A stretch of 64,000 nt of DNA from Bacillus sp. AFS029637 (lineage in GTDB: Bacteria; Bacillota; Bacilli; Bacillales; Bacillaceae_G): positions 25,826-89,825 of the forward strand of contig NZ_NUPZ01000026.1 of assembly GCF_002584985.1 (NCBI RefSeq), in the 5' to 3' direction. Positions 16,858-24,316 of this stretch are shown piece by piece. Each line of letters begins with the position of its first letter. The first letter of the stretch is position 1. Under the pieces are notes generated by a model that worked only from the letters and a program-made list of their open reading frames with translations, made no database searches and had not been told where the DNA came from. A program made the position numbers and the translations under genes.

Positions 16858-17610
16858 CTATGCCCAAAAGCCGAGTTCTTTCGAAATGCGGTATGCTGTT
16901 TCTTTCACCTTTGCAGTAAAATATGGAATACTACTTTCGCTATACTCAATTGCTACACCTGAAATACTAATACCCGCTACAACCGTTCCATCACTTGCAA
17001 AAATTGGTGCTGCTATAGCTGCTGTATGATTTTCTAGTTCAGAATAACTAATTGTATACCCTTCCACTTTCGCCATATGTAATACTTCTAGCAACTGTTC
17101 TTTATTCACAATCGTTCCATCAGCAAACTGTTTTAAATCTGCTTCCTCTATGTACTTTCTTTTCTCTTCCTCAGAAAAATACGATAGTAAAATTCTCGGG
17201 CAAGCACCAGCATAAAGCGGAGCTCTTCTTCCAACCGCCGTATAAACACGTACTGGCTGAACCCCTTCCATCTTTTCAACGTAAATTGCGTCATTACCAT
17301 CTTGAATAATTAAGTTTACCGCTTGCCCTAAACTATCCCTAAGTTCTTTCATATATGGAATCGCAATATTTCTTACTGATAACCTTTGTGAAACAAGTTG
17401 ACCAAATCGTAAAAAAACAACTCCTAACCGATATCTTCCCTTCTCGTTTTTTTGTAAAAACTCCATTTCTTCTAACGAGCCAATTAAACGATAAACAGAT
17501 GTTTTCGGCATATTTGTAAGCTGAACCATCTCTGTTAGACTCAGCTCTTCATGCTCATAAAACAACTCCAAAATATCCATTGTCTTCACTGCCGTTTTAT
17601 TTATACTCAT
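16858..17610 (-). CDS. IclR family transcriptional regulator of the pyroglutamate operon
   Basis: 250 residues from the ATG at 17610, which follows AAGGAG. An N-terminal winged helix-turn-helix spans about residues 5-65 (LSLTEMVQLTNMPKTSVYRLIGSLEEMEFL), followed by the IclR effector-binding domain ending in ISVSGVAIEYSESS-like GISISGVAIEY. It is the first gene of the operon and has its own binding site just upstream (17620-17662), so it very likely controls itself and the pxp genes. The effector is probably 5-oxoproline or glutamate; this is inferred. Confidence 0.92.
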   Translation of the reverse strand: MSINKTAVKTMDILELFYEHEELSLTEMVQLTNMPKTSVYRLIGSLEEMEFLQKNEKGRYRLGVVFLRFGQLVSQRLSVRNIAIPYMKELRDSLGQAVNLIIQDGNDAIYVEKMEGVQPVRVYTAVGRRAPLYAGACPRILLSYFSEEEKRKYIEEADLKQFADGTIVNKEQLLEVLHMAKVEGYTISYSELENHTAAIAAPIFASDGTVVAGISISGVAIEYSESSIPYFTAKVKETAYRISKELGFWA

Positions 17611-17619
17611 CCTATCTCC

Positions 17620-17662
17620 TTTAAGTTCCGAATTTCGGAACTTAAATTCCGTTTTTCGAAAC
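17620..17662 (-). promoter_or_regulatory. Twin IclR operator ahead of the pyroglutamate operon
   Basis: A perfect palindrome of 13+1+13 bases (17620-17632, centre 17633, 17634-17646) has the core TTCCG-AATTT-CGGAA. A second, imperfect site with TTCCG at 17647-17651 and TCGAAA after it begins exactly 21 bases later, two helical turns. Both lie between the promoter and the iclR start codon, so a bound repressor would block transcription early. Confidence 0.8.
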
Positions 17663-17678
17663 AAGTATATAATTTAAA

Positions 17679-17707
17679 ATTATAAAATATTCTTTCAATT
17701 CTATCAA
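17679..17707 (-). promoter_or_regulatory. SigA-type promoter of the pyroglutamate operon
   Basis: On the minus strand TTGATA (17702-17707) and TATAAT (17679-17684) are separated by 17 bases. The start of transcription would be near 17672, just upstream of the twin operator. Confidence 0.8.
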
Positions 17708-17864
17708 TATTTTTTTCTAGTTCATAACCCGATATATTTTTGTCAGCTATTTAAAAAACGTAAAAAAATAAGTATATTTGTAAATTTTTATATTGAACTA
17801 TTAATCTTCCAACTCATCCAGTTTATTATGGTATATGTACAACAAAATGTGAGGAGTGTTTCTT

Positions 17865-18278
17865 TTGAAAAAACTGCGAGTAATTCCTGCCATTCTGCTA
17901 TCTTTTTGTATAAGTTATAATGTAACATTTGCGACAGACGAAGATACTCATTCAACCGCTAAAGTGGCCCAACATCATACTATAGCGAATGAAGAAATTC
18001 ATTTTTTCGGATCAAGTATTTCTAGCTTTAACTATTCTCATGGGGATGACTTAAGTGTTCTTGTAAAAAATATAGGTGATTCTCCTTTTAGCTATACTTT
18101 ATATAACGCTAAAGGTTCTTGGATGATGGATGTAACTTTAAAACCTGGGGAACAAGCGATAAGTGAATTCAGTATAAATTGGAGTGATTGGCTTCCTGAA
18201 GGTGAGTACAAAATAAAATTTAAAAATAATGATGGTTCTCTTTCAAAAGCTCAAGTTATAGCAAAACCAACAATTTAA
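17865..18278 (+). CDS. Small secreted protein of unknown function
   Basis: 137 residues from a TTG at 17865, eight bases after GGAG; the earlier GTG at 17856 overlaps the ribosome binding site. A signal peptide (MKKLRVIPAILLSFCISYNVTFA) has a likely cut after residue 23. The mature part is a single beta-rich domain of about 110 residues with a pattern such as VLVKNIGDSPFSYTLYNAKG and a final EGEYKIKFKN, as in small immunoglobulin-like or C2-like sandwiches. I do not recognise the family. It stands alone, convergent with the signal peptidase gene. Confidence 0.75.
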   Translation: MKKLRVIPAILLSFCISYNVTFATDEDTHSTAKVAQHHTIANEEIHFFGSSISSFNYSHGDDLSVLVKNIGDSPFSYTLYNAKGSWMMDVTLKPGEQAISEFSINWSDWLPEGEYKIKFKNNDGSLSKAQVIAKPTI

Positions 18279-18290
18279 ATAAAAAGACAC

Positions 18291-18328
18291 AAAAAAAGTA
18301 TGGAAGAATATTTCTCCCATACTTTTTT
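18291..18328. terminator. Bidirectional terminator
   Basis: A stem (18293-18303 with 18317-18328) with A-run before and T-run after serves the secreted protein gene and the signal peptidase gene. Confidence 0.75.
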
Positions 18329-18331
18329 ACT

Positions 18332-18883
18332 TTATAACGCTCTTACTTGTTTCAACGGCCAGAAAACAGCTTGTCCTTTTCCGACAATTTCATCTTCTGA
18401 AATAAATCCGAACATACGACCATCCTTAGAAACTTCACGATTATCACCTAAAACAAACACTTGCCCTTCTGGTACTTTCGTTTTCCCTGTTACTTGTTCT
18501 AACGTAAAGTCAGGAGTTAATACACGGCCAGCTGCTTTTTCTTTAAATTCTTTTAAATACGGTTCTTCCATCGCTTTTCCGTTTACATATAAAACATCAT
18601 TTTTATACTCAACTGTATCACCTGGTAAACCAATTACTCGTTTTACGAGATCGTATCCTTCTTTTCCGTGGAAGATGATAATATCAAAGCGATCTAATCC
18701 ACTTATATTATAACCAATCTTATTCACGAGAACTCGCTCGTTATTTTCTAAAGTTGGCATCATCGATTCACCTTGTACTAAAGAAGGTGTAAATAAAGCG
18801 CCTCGAATAATAACAATTAGTACAAGTGTAACCCCAATTGTTTTAATCCAAGAGAATAATTCTTTCTTCGTATTTTCCTTCAT
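18332..18883 (-). CDS. lepB: Type I signal peptidase
   Basis: 183 residues. One N-terminal membrane anchor at about residues 12-32, then the catalytic Ser40 (VQGESMMPTL) and Lys81 (DLVKRVIGLPGD), with GDNREVSKDGR close to the end. The ATG at 18883 follows GAGGAG. It starts 23 bases after cutC, so the two probably share a transcript. It is clearly different in sequence from the signal peptidase at 5257-5778, so the strain has at least two. Confidence 0.94.
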   Translation of the reverse strand: MKENTKKELFSWIKTIGVTLVLIVIIRGALFTPSLVQGESMMPTLENNERVLVNKIGYNISGLDRFDIIIFHGKEGYDLVKRVIGLPGDTVEYKNDVLYVNGKAMEEPYLKEFKEKAAGRVLTPDFTLEQVTGKTKVPEGQVFVLGDNREVSKDGRMFGFISEDEIVGKGQAVFWPLKQVRAL

Positions 18884-18906
18884 CGTTTCTCCTCTTTCTT
18901 AACCAC

Positions 18907-19584
18907 TTATTTTATTATTTCAACTAATTCTTGTACTAAATTAGGATCTATTTCAGAAAAACAGGATTTCCCTTCTCTTACCGCTGTACCGACATGAGCT
19001 TGCGAAATTCCAGTTTCATCTAGCAACTGCTTTATATTTTCCTTCGTCACACCGCTTCCAGCAACAAGTTGAATTTGACCATCGCTTACCTTCTGCATAT
19101 TTGTAAGCACTGGAATATTATCGACTATATTTCCTTGTCCACCTGAAGTTAAAACGTGTGTCACTTTATGAAACTTCTTTAAAGTTCTCATCGCTTCCAC
19201 TGGATTTTCGGTATCATCTATCGCACGGTGATACGTTACATTTATTCCATCTACAACAGACAATAAATCTGCTAATTTCTCTTCATCCACTTCATTTTTT
19301 TCGTTTAATACGCCTAATACAACGCCTGCTGCACCCAACTTCTGCGCAACTATAATATCTTCTTTCATCATTTCAATTTCTTCTTCCGTATATGTAAAAG
19401 ACTTCGCATGCGGACGAATCATAACGTGAATGGATATATGTACCGCTTCTACCGCTCTTTTTATAAATGCATAACTCGGTGTTAAACCACCTTCTGTATA
19501 AGATGAAATCAATTCAACTCGCTGCCCGCCAGCTCGTTCAATTCGTTTCACATCTTCTAAACATGTTGCGATAACCTCTAGCAT
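18907..19584 (-). CDS. cutC: CutC family protein
   Basis: 225 residues, a TIM-barrel family. LEVIATCLEDVKRIERAGGQRVELISSYTEGGLTPSY at the start, IHVMIRPHAKSFTYTEEEIEMM in the middle and VLTSGGQGN towards the end are family hallmarks. CutC has long been linked to copper tolerance, but the evidence for that role is thin; the true function is open. It is upstream of the signal peptidase gene by 23 bases. A terminator separates it from the acyl-CoA dehydrogenase gene further upstream. Confidence 0.92.
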   Translation of the reverse strand: MLEVIATCLEDVKRIERAGGQRVELISSYTEGGLTPSYAFIKRAVEAVHISIHVMIRPHAKSFTYTEEEIEMMKEDIIVAQKLGAAGVVLGVLNEKNEVDEEKLADLLSVVDGINVTYHRAIDDTENPVEAMRTLKKFHKVTHVLTSGGQGNIVDNIPVLTNMQKVSDGQIQLVAGSGVTKENIKQLLDETGISQAHVGTAVREGKSCFSEIDPNLVQELVEIIK

Positions 19585-19685
19585 GAGATAACCTCTTTTC
19601 GTGCTTTTTTCTTATTATACAGTAGGTGAAATAAGAAACCTAGCTTTCTCCTATAAAACTATAAAAAGAAGAATGAAAAGAAAGA

Positions 19686-19727
19686 TTTTTATTATAAAAA
19701 GGCTATTCCGCTTTGGAACAGCCTTTT
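19686..19727 (-). terminator. Terminator of the acyl-CoA dehydrogenase gene
   Basis: A 12-bp stem with one mismatch around AAAGGCT-TTCC/GGAA-AGCCTTT, followed by a T-rich tract on the minus strand. Confidence 0.75.
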
Positions 19728-19737
19728 CATTTATTCA

Positions 19738-20886
19738 TCACGACCGAAACGCCGCATCCGCCAGCATAGACAGTGTCGCATCATCCATCGGTGGATTGTG
19801 TAATCCTGCTCTGACGTTTAAATAGTAACGATGGAGCGGATTTTTTTCTGATAAACTTTTTGCTCCTACGATGCGCATCGATTTATCCACTATGGATATC
19901 GCCGCATTTGTTACGGCGTATTTCACTGCTGCTAGCTCTGCTTGTAGTGAAAGCTTATCTTCTGCTTCATCGTACTTTTTCGCGATTTGATATAAAAAGA
20001 CACGAGCTTGCATAAGCTCAAGTTCTAATTCTCCGACTAATCTTCTAACATTCGGCAATAAACTAATTGAATGATTTAAACTATTTGGCTTGTATGATTC
20101 CGCAAACTGAACTGCATAATTTCTTGCTGATTGTGCGATTCCTAAATAACATGCTGGTATATGTAGCAACCAGCCAATACCCTTTTGTTTCACTTTTCCG
20201 CCTTTTACATCCGTAAAAAAGCGGTTCTCTATTTCTACATTTTGTAAGACTAAATCGTGGCTAGCAGTCCCTCGCATTGCAACGCTATCCCACGTTTCTT
20301 CAATAGATACACCGAGCGTATTCCTCGGTATGACAAACTCACCAACTTCTTCTCGGCCTTCCATACTTGCTGAAATAATAAAATAATCAAGTACTGGTGC
20401 CATCGTTGTGAAAGTTTTTCTTCCATTTATAATCCACTTATCACCTTTTTGAATCGCTATTGTTTCTGGTTTGCCGCCACGCGTCGGACTCCCTGTTTTC
20501 GGTTCTGTCGCTGCCCGGTTAAAGAGCGCACCGTTACGTACTTCTTCGCAAAACCATTTGAACATCTCGTTATTCCAAGAGCGATTTTCAGCTAGTTCTT
20601 TCACAATACCGATATGCCATCCAATTGACAATGCAGTAGCTCCGCAACCTTCTGCAATTTTTTCTTGAAATAAAACGAAGTCATATAAAGAAATCGCACG
20701 ACCACCAAATTCCTTCGGTAACGTTACTTTCGTATATCCAATATGTTTCAAATCATTAATATTTTCATATGGAAAAGAACCTAAATCACTTAATTCCGGT
20801 TCTCTTTCCATAAATTTCGGAATTAAAGTGTTTAACTGCTGAATCATATACGATTGTTCTTCTGTTTCAACAAATGAGAGTGCCAT
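19738..20886 (-). CDS. Acyl-CoA dehydrogenase family protein (YdbM-like)
   Basis: 382 residues from the ATG at 20886, which has AAGGAG eight bases upstream. An in-frame ATG at 20910 lies inside a mini-bcr1 repeat and has no site. The three acyl-CoA dehydrogenase domains can be followed: helical N-terminus, beta domain with FNRAATEPKTGSPTRGGKPE and the W-x-I-N-G-x-K-type segment WIINGRKTFTT, then a helical C-terminus. It would use FAD to oxidise an acyl-CoA or act as a related flavin monooxygenase; DszC-like enzymes share this fold. B. subtilis YdbM is the closest that I recall. Substrate unknown. Confidence 0.88.
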   Translation of the reverse strand: MALSFVETEEQSYMIQQLNTLIPKFMEREPELSDLGSFPYENINDLKHIGYTKVTLPKEFGGRAISLYDFVLFQEKIAEGCGATALSIGWHIGIVKELAENRSWNNEMFKWFCEEVRNGALFNRAATEPKTGSPTRGGKPETIAIQKGDKWIINGRKTFTTMAPVLDYFIISASMEGREEVGEFVIPRNTLGVSIEETWDSVAMRGTASHDLVLQNVEIENRFFTDVKGGKVKQKGIGWLLHIPACYLGIAQSARNYAVQFAESYKPNSLNHSISLLPNVRRLVGELELELMQARVFLYQIAKKYDEAEDKLSLQAELAAVKYAVTNAAISIVDKSMRIVGAKSLSEKNPLHRYYLNVRAGLHNPPMDDATLSMLADAAFRS

Positions 20887-20898
20887 ACTATAATCTCC

Positions 20899-20952
20899 TT
20901 TATCCCGCATTAACGGGCAGTAAAACTCCCATTGATTAAAGTTTCACTTTAT
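20899..20952 (+). repeat. Mini bcr1-type repeat (54 bp) at the acyl-CoA dehydrogenase start
   Basis: TTTAT at 20899-20903 and 20948-20952 bound a sequence that matches the two ends of the 156-bp copy at 14218-14373. About 100 bases are missing between matching CCCA stretches, so the internal hairpin is gone. The left border overlaps the ribosome binding site of the gene at 19738-20886 by two bases. Confidence 0.8.
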
Positions 20953-21052
20953 GCCCGATTCATCAACCGTTCATTTTGTCATTATGATTATATGAAGCTA
21001 CCTCTCTATTGTTTCATTATTCCGATAAAAATACAATGTTTTTGGATTATAA

Positions 21053-21083
21053 GAAAAATCCCTATAGAAAATAGGGCCTTTTC
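21053..21083 (-). terminator. Terminator of the YdcF-like gene
   Basis: CCCTAT/ATAGGG stem followed by ATTTTTC on the minus strand. Confidence 0.65.
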
Positions 21084-21088
21084 TTATA

Positions 21089-21721
21089 TTAATCTCCCTT
21101 CAATGCCTTTAATGGCAAAGAGGTTACATATCCAATATACGAGAACAATTCTTTAAAGAAGAATGGAATTTCTGTATCTAACGTTTTATATGCTGATGTT
21201 GGCGTTGGCGAAGCATATGCCTCAATGTTAATATGTTTCGCGATTCTCATTGCGCGTTTCATATGAAGTGGATCACTTACAATCGTGTATGTGCGTATTC
21301 CGTTCTCTGTTCCAACTTCCTTCGCATTCTTTAAGTTTTCTTCAGTAAAAAGGGATTTTGTTTCTATTAAAATATCTTCTTCTTTTACACCTTGTTTCAA
21401 TGCATACACTCTCGCAGTGCGTGATTCCTCGAGTTCTGCCTCAAACTTTGTACCACCTGTAAAAATAATCTTTTTAATATTTCCGTTTTTATATAAAGAA
21501 ATCGCATGATTAATTCTTTCTTTAAATACAGGAGATGGTTTTCCGTTCCAAGAAGCTGCTCCTAGTACGATACCAGCATCTGTTTTCACACCAGCATCTG
21601 TTTTAAAGCGATAACTCCAAATATCATAAGCTGCATAGCTCACATATAAAATAACAGAACAAATCAGTAGTAAAAATACTTGAAAGACTCGTCTTTTTTT
21701 ACTTTTCTTATTTTCTTTCAT
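21089..21721 (-). CDS. YdcF/SanA family membrane-anchored protein (DUF218)
   Basis: 210 residues from the ATG at 21721, nine bases after GGAGGC; an upstream ATG at 21748 would place that site inside the gene. A short Lys-rich tail is followed by one membrane segment at about residues 14-34. The DUF218 domain shows DAGIVLGAA, KIIFTGGTKFEAELEESRTARVYAL, IETKSLFTEENLKNAKEV and YTIVSDPLHMKRA, all typical. Members are linked to cell envelope integrity (SanA) but the reaction is not known. It is a single gene with its own terminator. Confidence 0.88.
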   Translation of the reverse strand: MKENKKSKKRRVFQVFLLLICSVILYVSYAAYDIWSYRFKTDAGVKTDAGIVLGAASWNGKPSPVFKERINHAISLYKNGNIKKIIFTGGTKFEAELEESRTARVYALKQGVKEEDILIETKSLFTEENLKNAKEVGTENGIRTYTIVSDPLHMKRAMRIAKHINIEAYASPTPTSAYKTLDTEIPFFFKELFSYIGYVTSLPLKALKGD

Positions 21722-21992
21722 TTGTAATTGCCTCCGTACATCATCCATACTTCTATAAAAAACGTATATATCAAATCAGTTTGTTTGAATTCATTTAAAA
21801 GAAGGAATTTTTCTTGTTTTATTTATATAAAAGGGTTTTCATTTAAAATTGAGGATTATCAATTCATTTTTCATTTGCGGTTTTCATTACATTTTTCAAT
21901 TCATAAGTTTATTACCATACAACTACATTGTAACGAATTTTTTATCAGAAGGGAACGATGAAACGAAAGTAATTAAAATAAAGTAGCATTTT
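21722..21992. other. Intergenic region upstream of the YdcF-like gene
   Basis: Very AT-rich, should hold the promoter of the gene at 21089-21721. I see no gene or repeat in it. Confidence 0.4.
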
Positions 21993-22039
21993 GTAAGAAA
22001 AAAGGTATATTTTTCATGTATTACGAACCATATACCTTT
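21993..22039 (-). terminator. Terminator of the acetyltransferase gene
   Basis: A 10-bp perfect stem (22001-22010 with 22030-22039) with a long loop and a T-run on the minus strand. Confidence 0.7.
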
Positions 22040-22050
22040 CAAAACACGAA

Positions 22051-22638
22051 TTATAACGTTTCTTTATACAACTCTAATTTTTCTAACAATTTTTCTTTTA
22101 TGCTTGGCCATTCACTCGCGATAATGCTGTACACAACCGCATCTCTCACATGTCCACTTGGCAATCTTCTTTCGTTTCTCAGTACGCCCTCTTTTACTGC
22201 GCCTAACCTTTCGATTGCTCGTTGTGCTTTTTCATTTCTTACATCTGTCTTAATTTGCACTCTCAACATATTTAGTTTTTCAAAAGCGTACTGGAGAAGC
22301 ATATATTTACACTCTGTATTTATACTCGTACGTTGTACACTCGGATGATACCACGTCTGCCCTAACTCCACTGTCTTGTCTTCTACTGAAATATTATATA
22401 ACCGTGTACTTCCTACAATCGTATTCGTCTGTTGATCGACTACGATGAATGGTATTTGCGTTCCTCTTCCATAGCCCTTTATCGCTTTTTGAACATATTG
22501 CTGCATATCTTGAACACTATCCATTTTAGAGATTAAATACGCCCAAATATCCCGATTTCCTTCTATAATTGAAAACAAAGTTTCGACATCATCGTTATCT
22601 ATTAGTCGTAACTTTGCTCTTTCGTGAATAATTTCCAT
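22051..22638 (-). CDS. GNAT acetyltransferase, RimJ/RimL type
   Basis: 195 residues. The GNAT core is visible: IVGSTRLYNIS (beta4), a WYHPSVQRTSINTECKYMLLQYAFE helix region for acetyl-CoA and the NEKAQRAIERLGAVKEGVLRNERRLPSGHVRDAVVYS ending typical of the RimL branch. Such enzymes acetylate protein N-termini or small molecules. The substrate is unknown. The ATG follows a GGGGGGG stretch that acts as ribosome binding site. Single gene. Confidence 0.88.
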   Translation of the reverse strand: MEIIHERAKLRLIDNDDVETLFSIIEGNRDIWAYLISKMDSVQDMQQYVQKAIKGYGRGTQIPFIVVDQQTNTIVGSTRLYNISVEDKTVELGQTWYHPSVQRTSINTECKYMLLQYAFEKLNMLRVQIKTDVRNEKAQRAIERLGAVKEGVLRNERRLPSGHVRDAVVYSIIASEWPSIKEKLLEKLELYKETL

Positions 22639-22721
22639 TTTTACCCCCCCTTTGTTGTTACTATAACATACTATTATATATCGTTTTATTATTATATAAA
22701 ATTAAACTATTTTTAACAAAA

Positions 22722-22757
22722 ATAAAAAATGCGATGCCTTTAGTTCAACATCGCACT
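22722..22757 (-). terminator. Terminator of the VOC family gene
   Basis: TGCGATG (22730-22736) pairs with CATCGCA (22749-22755); six T follow on the minus strand. Confidence 0.75.
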
Positions 22758-22775
22758 CATAATTTCAAATAAAAT

Positions 22776-23156
22776 TTACTTCTTTTCCATTACTGCAAAA
22801 TAGTTATTTTCGCTATCTGCAAAATTAAATATTCTACCTGTAGGCATCGTTACAATTTCTCCAACTGTAACGTTTTTGTTTACTAAATCGCTATATAAAC
22901 GATCGAAGTCTTTTGAGAAGAACATTAAAGAAGGTGTACCAAGATTTAACTCCGGCTGCATTTTAGCAATAAGCTCTTTATTATGGAGAACAATGCTTGT
23001 TTCAGCTTCTTTAGTCGGCGCAATTTCAATCCAGCGCATTCCTTGACCGTTATCTTCCTCTGAAATTACAATAAACCCTACTTTTTCTGTCCAAAATTCC
23101 TTCACTTCATCTTGGTTATTCACATATAACATAATTTGCCCAACATTATTAATCAT
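22776..23156 (-). CDS. VOC superfamily protein (glyoxalase/dioxygenase fold)
   Basis: 126 residues, one VOC domain of two beta-alpha-beta-beta-beta modules: VGQIMLYVNNQDEVKEFWTEKVGF at the start and PTGRIFNFADSENNYFAVME at the end. The metal ligands are not all clear (His positions of glyoxalase I are not obvious), so it may be a binding protein rather than an enzyme. It lies downstream of the ArsR/SRPBCC pair in the same direction, 71 bases away, so read-through from that operon is possible. Confidence 0.85.
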   Translation of the reverse strand: MINNVGQIMLYVNNQDEVKEFWTEKVGFIVISEEDNGQGMRWIEIAPTKEAETSIVLHNKELIAKMQPELNLGTPSLMFFSKDFDRLYSDLVNKNVTVGEIVTMPTGRIFNFADSENNYFAVMEKK

Positions 23157-23227
23157 TTCTTTTAACGCTCCCTTACAATTTTTTATTAAACTTGACTATC
23201 GTCAAAAATGAAATTACAGTACAAAAT

Positions 23228-23743
23228 CTATTTCAATAACTCAAGCCGTTCATTCAAACGATCCCAAGTTTCAGTAATACCTTGTAGCATTCCCATATCC
23301 ATAACGGTCTTAAGGGCCTTTTCGTTAACATATTCAGCACGATTTATTAACTTTGTCTTTCCACCTAAATCAATGAATTCCAGTGTGATCTCCGTTGATG
23401 GCATAGAATCATTCACATTGCCTTCAGCATCCGAAAAATAATCGGTATAAACAATTTTCTCAGGCTCAATAATCTCTTTATATACACCTTTACCCCATGA
23501 TTCCATACCAAAAAATTGCCCTTGTTTTTGATCAACACACTTCATACAGTAGTGCCAAACTCCCCCAGGACGGAAATCAACAGTACATGATGGAATTTCC
23601 CAGCCTCTTGGTCCCCACCAATGTTTCAAATGCTCTGCTTCTTTAAACATACTGAATACAAGATCACGTGGCGCATCAAAAACGCGCTCTAGTACTAATA
23701 CCTGACCATTCTCTACTCTCGATACCATTGTATTGTTTGACAT
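23228..23743 (-). CDS. SRPBCC (AHSA1-type) domain protein
   Basis: 171 residues from the ATG at 23743, seven bases after GGAGG; an ATG at 23749 is too close to it. The protein is a single START-like ligand-binding domain: VFDAPRDLVFSMFKEAEHLKHWWGPRGW at the start and ITETWDRLNERLELL at the end are family hallmarks. It starts 12 bases after an ArsR-type regulator, a pairing common in bacteria. The ligand is unknown. Confidence 0.9.
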   Translation of the reverse strand: MSNNTMVSRVENGQVLVLERVFDAPRDLVFSMFKEAEHLKHWWGPRGWEIPSCTVDFRPGGVWHYCMKCVDQKQGQFFGMESWGKGVYKEIIEPEKIVYTDYFSDAEGNVNDSMPSTEITLEFIDLGGKTKLINRAEYVNEKALKTVMDMGMLQGITETWDRLNERLELLK

Positions 23744-23755
23744 TTTCATTCCTCC

Positions 23756-24100
23756 TTAAGACTTTTCCTTGTTTTGCAATTCCTTCAAATACGTATCTAA
23801 ATTATCAAATCTCTCTTCCATTACATGCTTAAATGACTGTACCCAACAATCAAGCGCTTGGAAAGGCTCAGGTCGTAATTTATAAATCCGGCGATTCGCT
23901 TCCGCCTGCACTTCCACAATCCCAGTATCACTTAACACTTTTAAATGTTTTGAAGTTTGCGGTTGCCTTAATCCTAGATAGTCAGCAATTTCCCCAACTG
24001 TTAGAGGACCGTTACGCAAAAGTTCAACGATATTCATACGATTCGGTTCTGATAAGGCATTCAGCGTCGCCATGTTCACGCCCGGAAATTTCCCCGACAT
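23756..24100 (-). CDS. ArsR family transcriptional regulator
   Basis: 114 residues from the ATG at 24100 behind GAGGTGA. The open frame runs 40 codons further but has no binding site there. The winged helix covers most of the protein: LNALSEPNRMNIVELLRNGPLTVGEIADYLGLRQPQTSKHLKVLSDTGIVEVQAEANRRIYKL. The usual metal-binding Cys pair is absent, so it is of the type that pairs with SRPBCC proteins. Its own promoter contains a perfect inverted repeat (24191-24220), so it probably represses itself and the SRPBCC gene. Confidence 0.92.
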   Translation of the reverse strand: MSGKFPGVNMATLNALSEPNRMNIVELLRNGPLTVGEIADYLGLRQPQTSKHLKVLSDTGIVEVQAEANRRIYKLRPEPFQALDCWVQSFKHVMEERFDNLDTYLKELQNKEKS

Positions 24101-24178
24101 ATCACTCACCTCGTTAAGCGATGGTCTCCGGTTATAACACATCCATATCATCACTACTATTATCTTCTTGTTGAATCG

Positions 24179-24220
24179 ATTATATCCAAGTTGGAATATT
24201 CCTGTCAAGGAATATTCCAA
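24179..24220 (-). promoter_or_regulatory. Promoter with operator for the ArsR/SRPBCC operon
   Basis: On the minus strand a consensus TTGACA (24203-24208) and TATAAT (24179-24184) are 18 bases apart. A perfect inverted repeat, TTGGAATATTCC at 24191-24202 and its mirror at 24209-24220, encloses the -35 box as its 6-base centre. A bound dimer would cover the -35 box and half of the spacer. Confidence 0.85.
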
Positions 24221-24242
24221 AACTAAATTTGACTTTTATGGC

Positions 24243-24279
24243 AAACAAAAAGAAGTCATTCGAATCAAAATGACTTCCC
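24243..24279 (-). terminator. Terminator of the PAP2 phosphatase gene
   Basis: A 9-bp stem (24252-24260 with 24269-24277), followed by TTTTTGTTTG on the minus strand. Confidence 0.75.
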
Positions 24280-24316
24280 TTTGATTACAGTCCACTCTGT
24301 AAATTTCAATGAGTGT

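Noticed and set aside
20887-20910. Upstream ATG of the acyl-CoA dehydrogenase frame.
   Set aside because: It lies inside the mini-bcr1 and would place the AAGGAG site within the gene.
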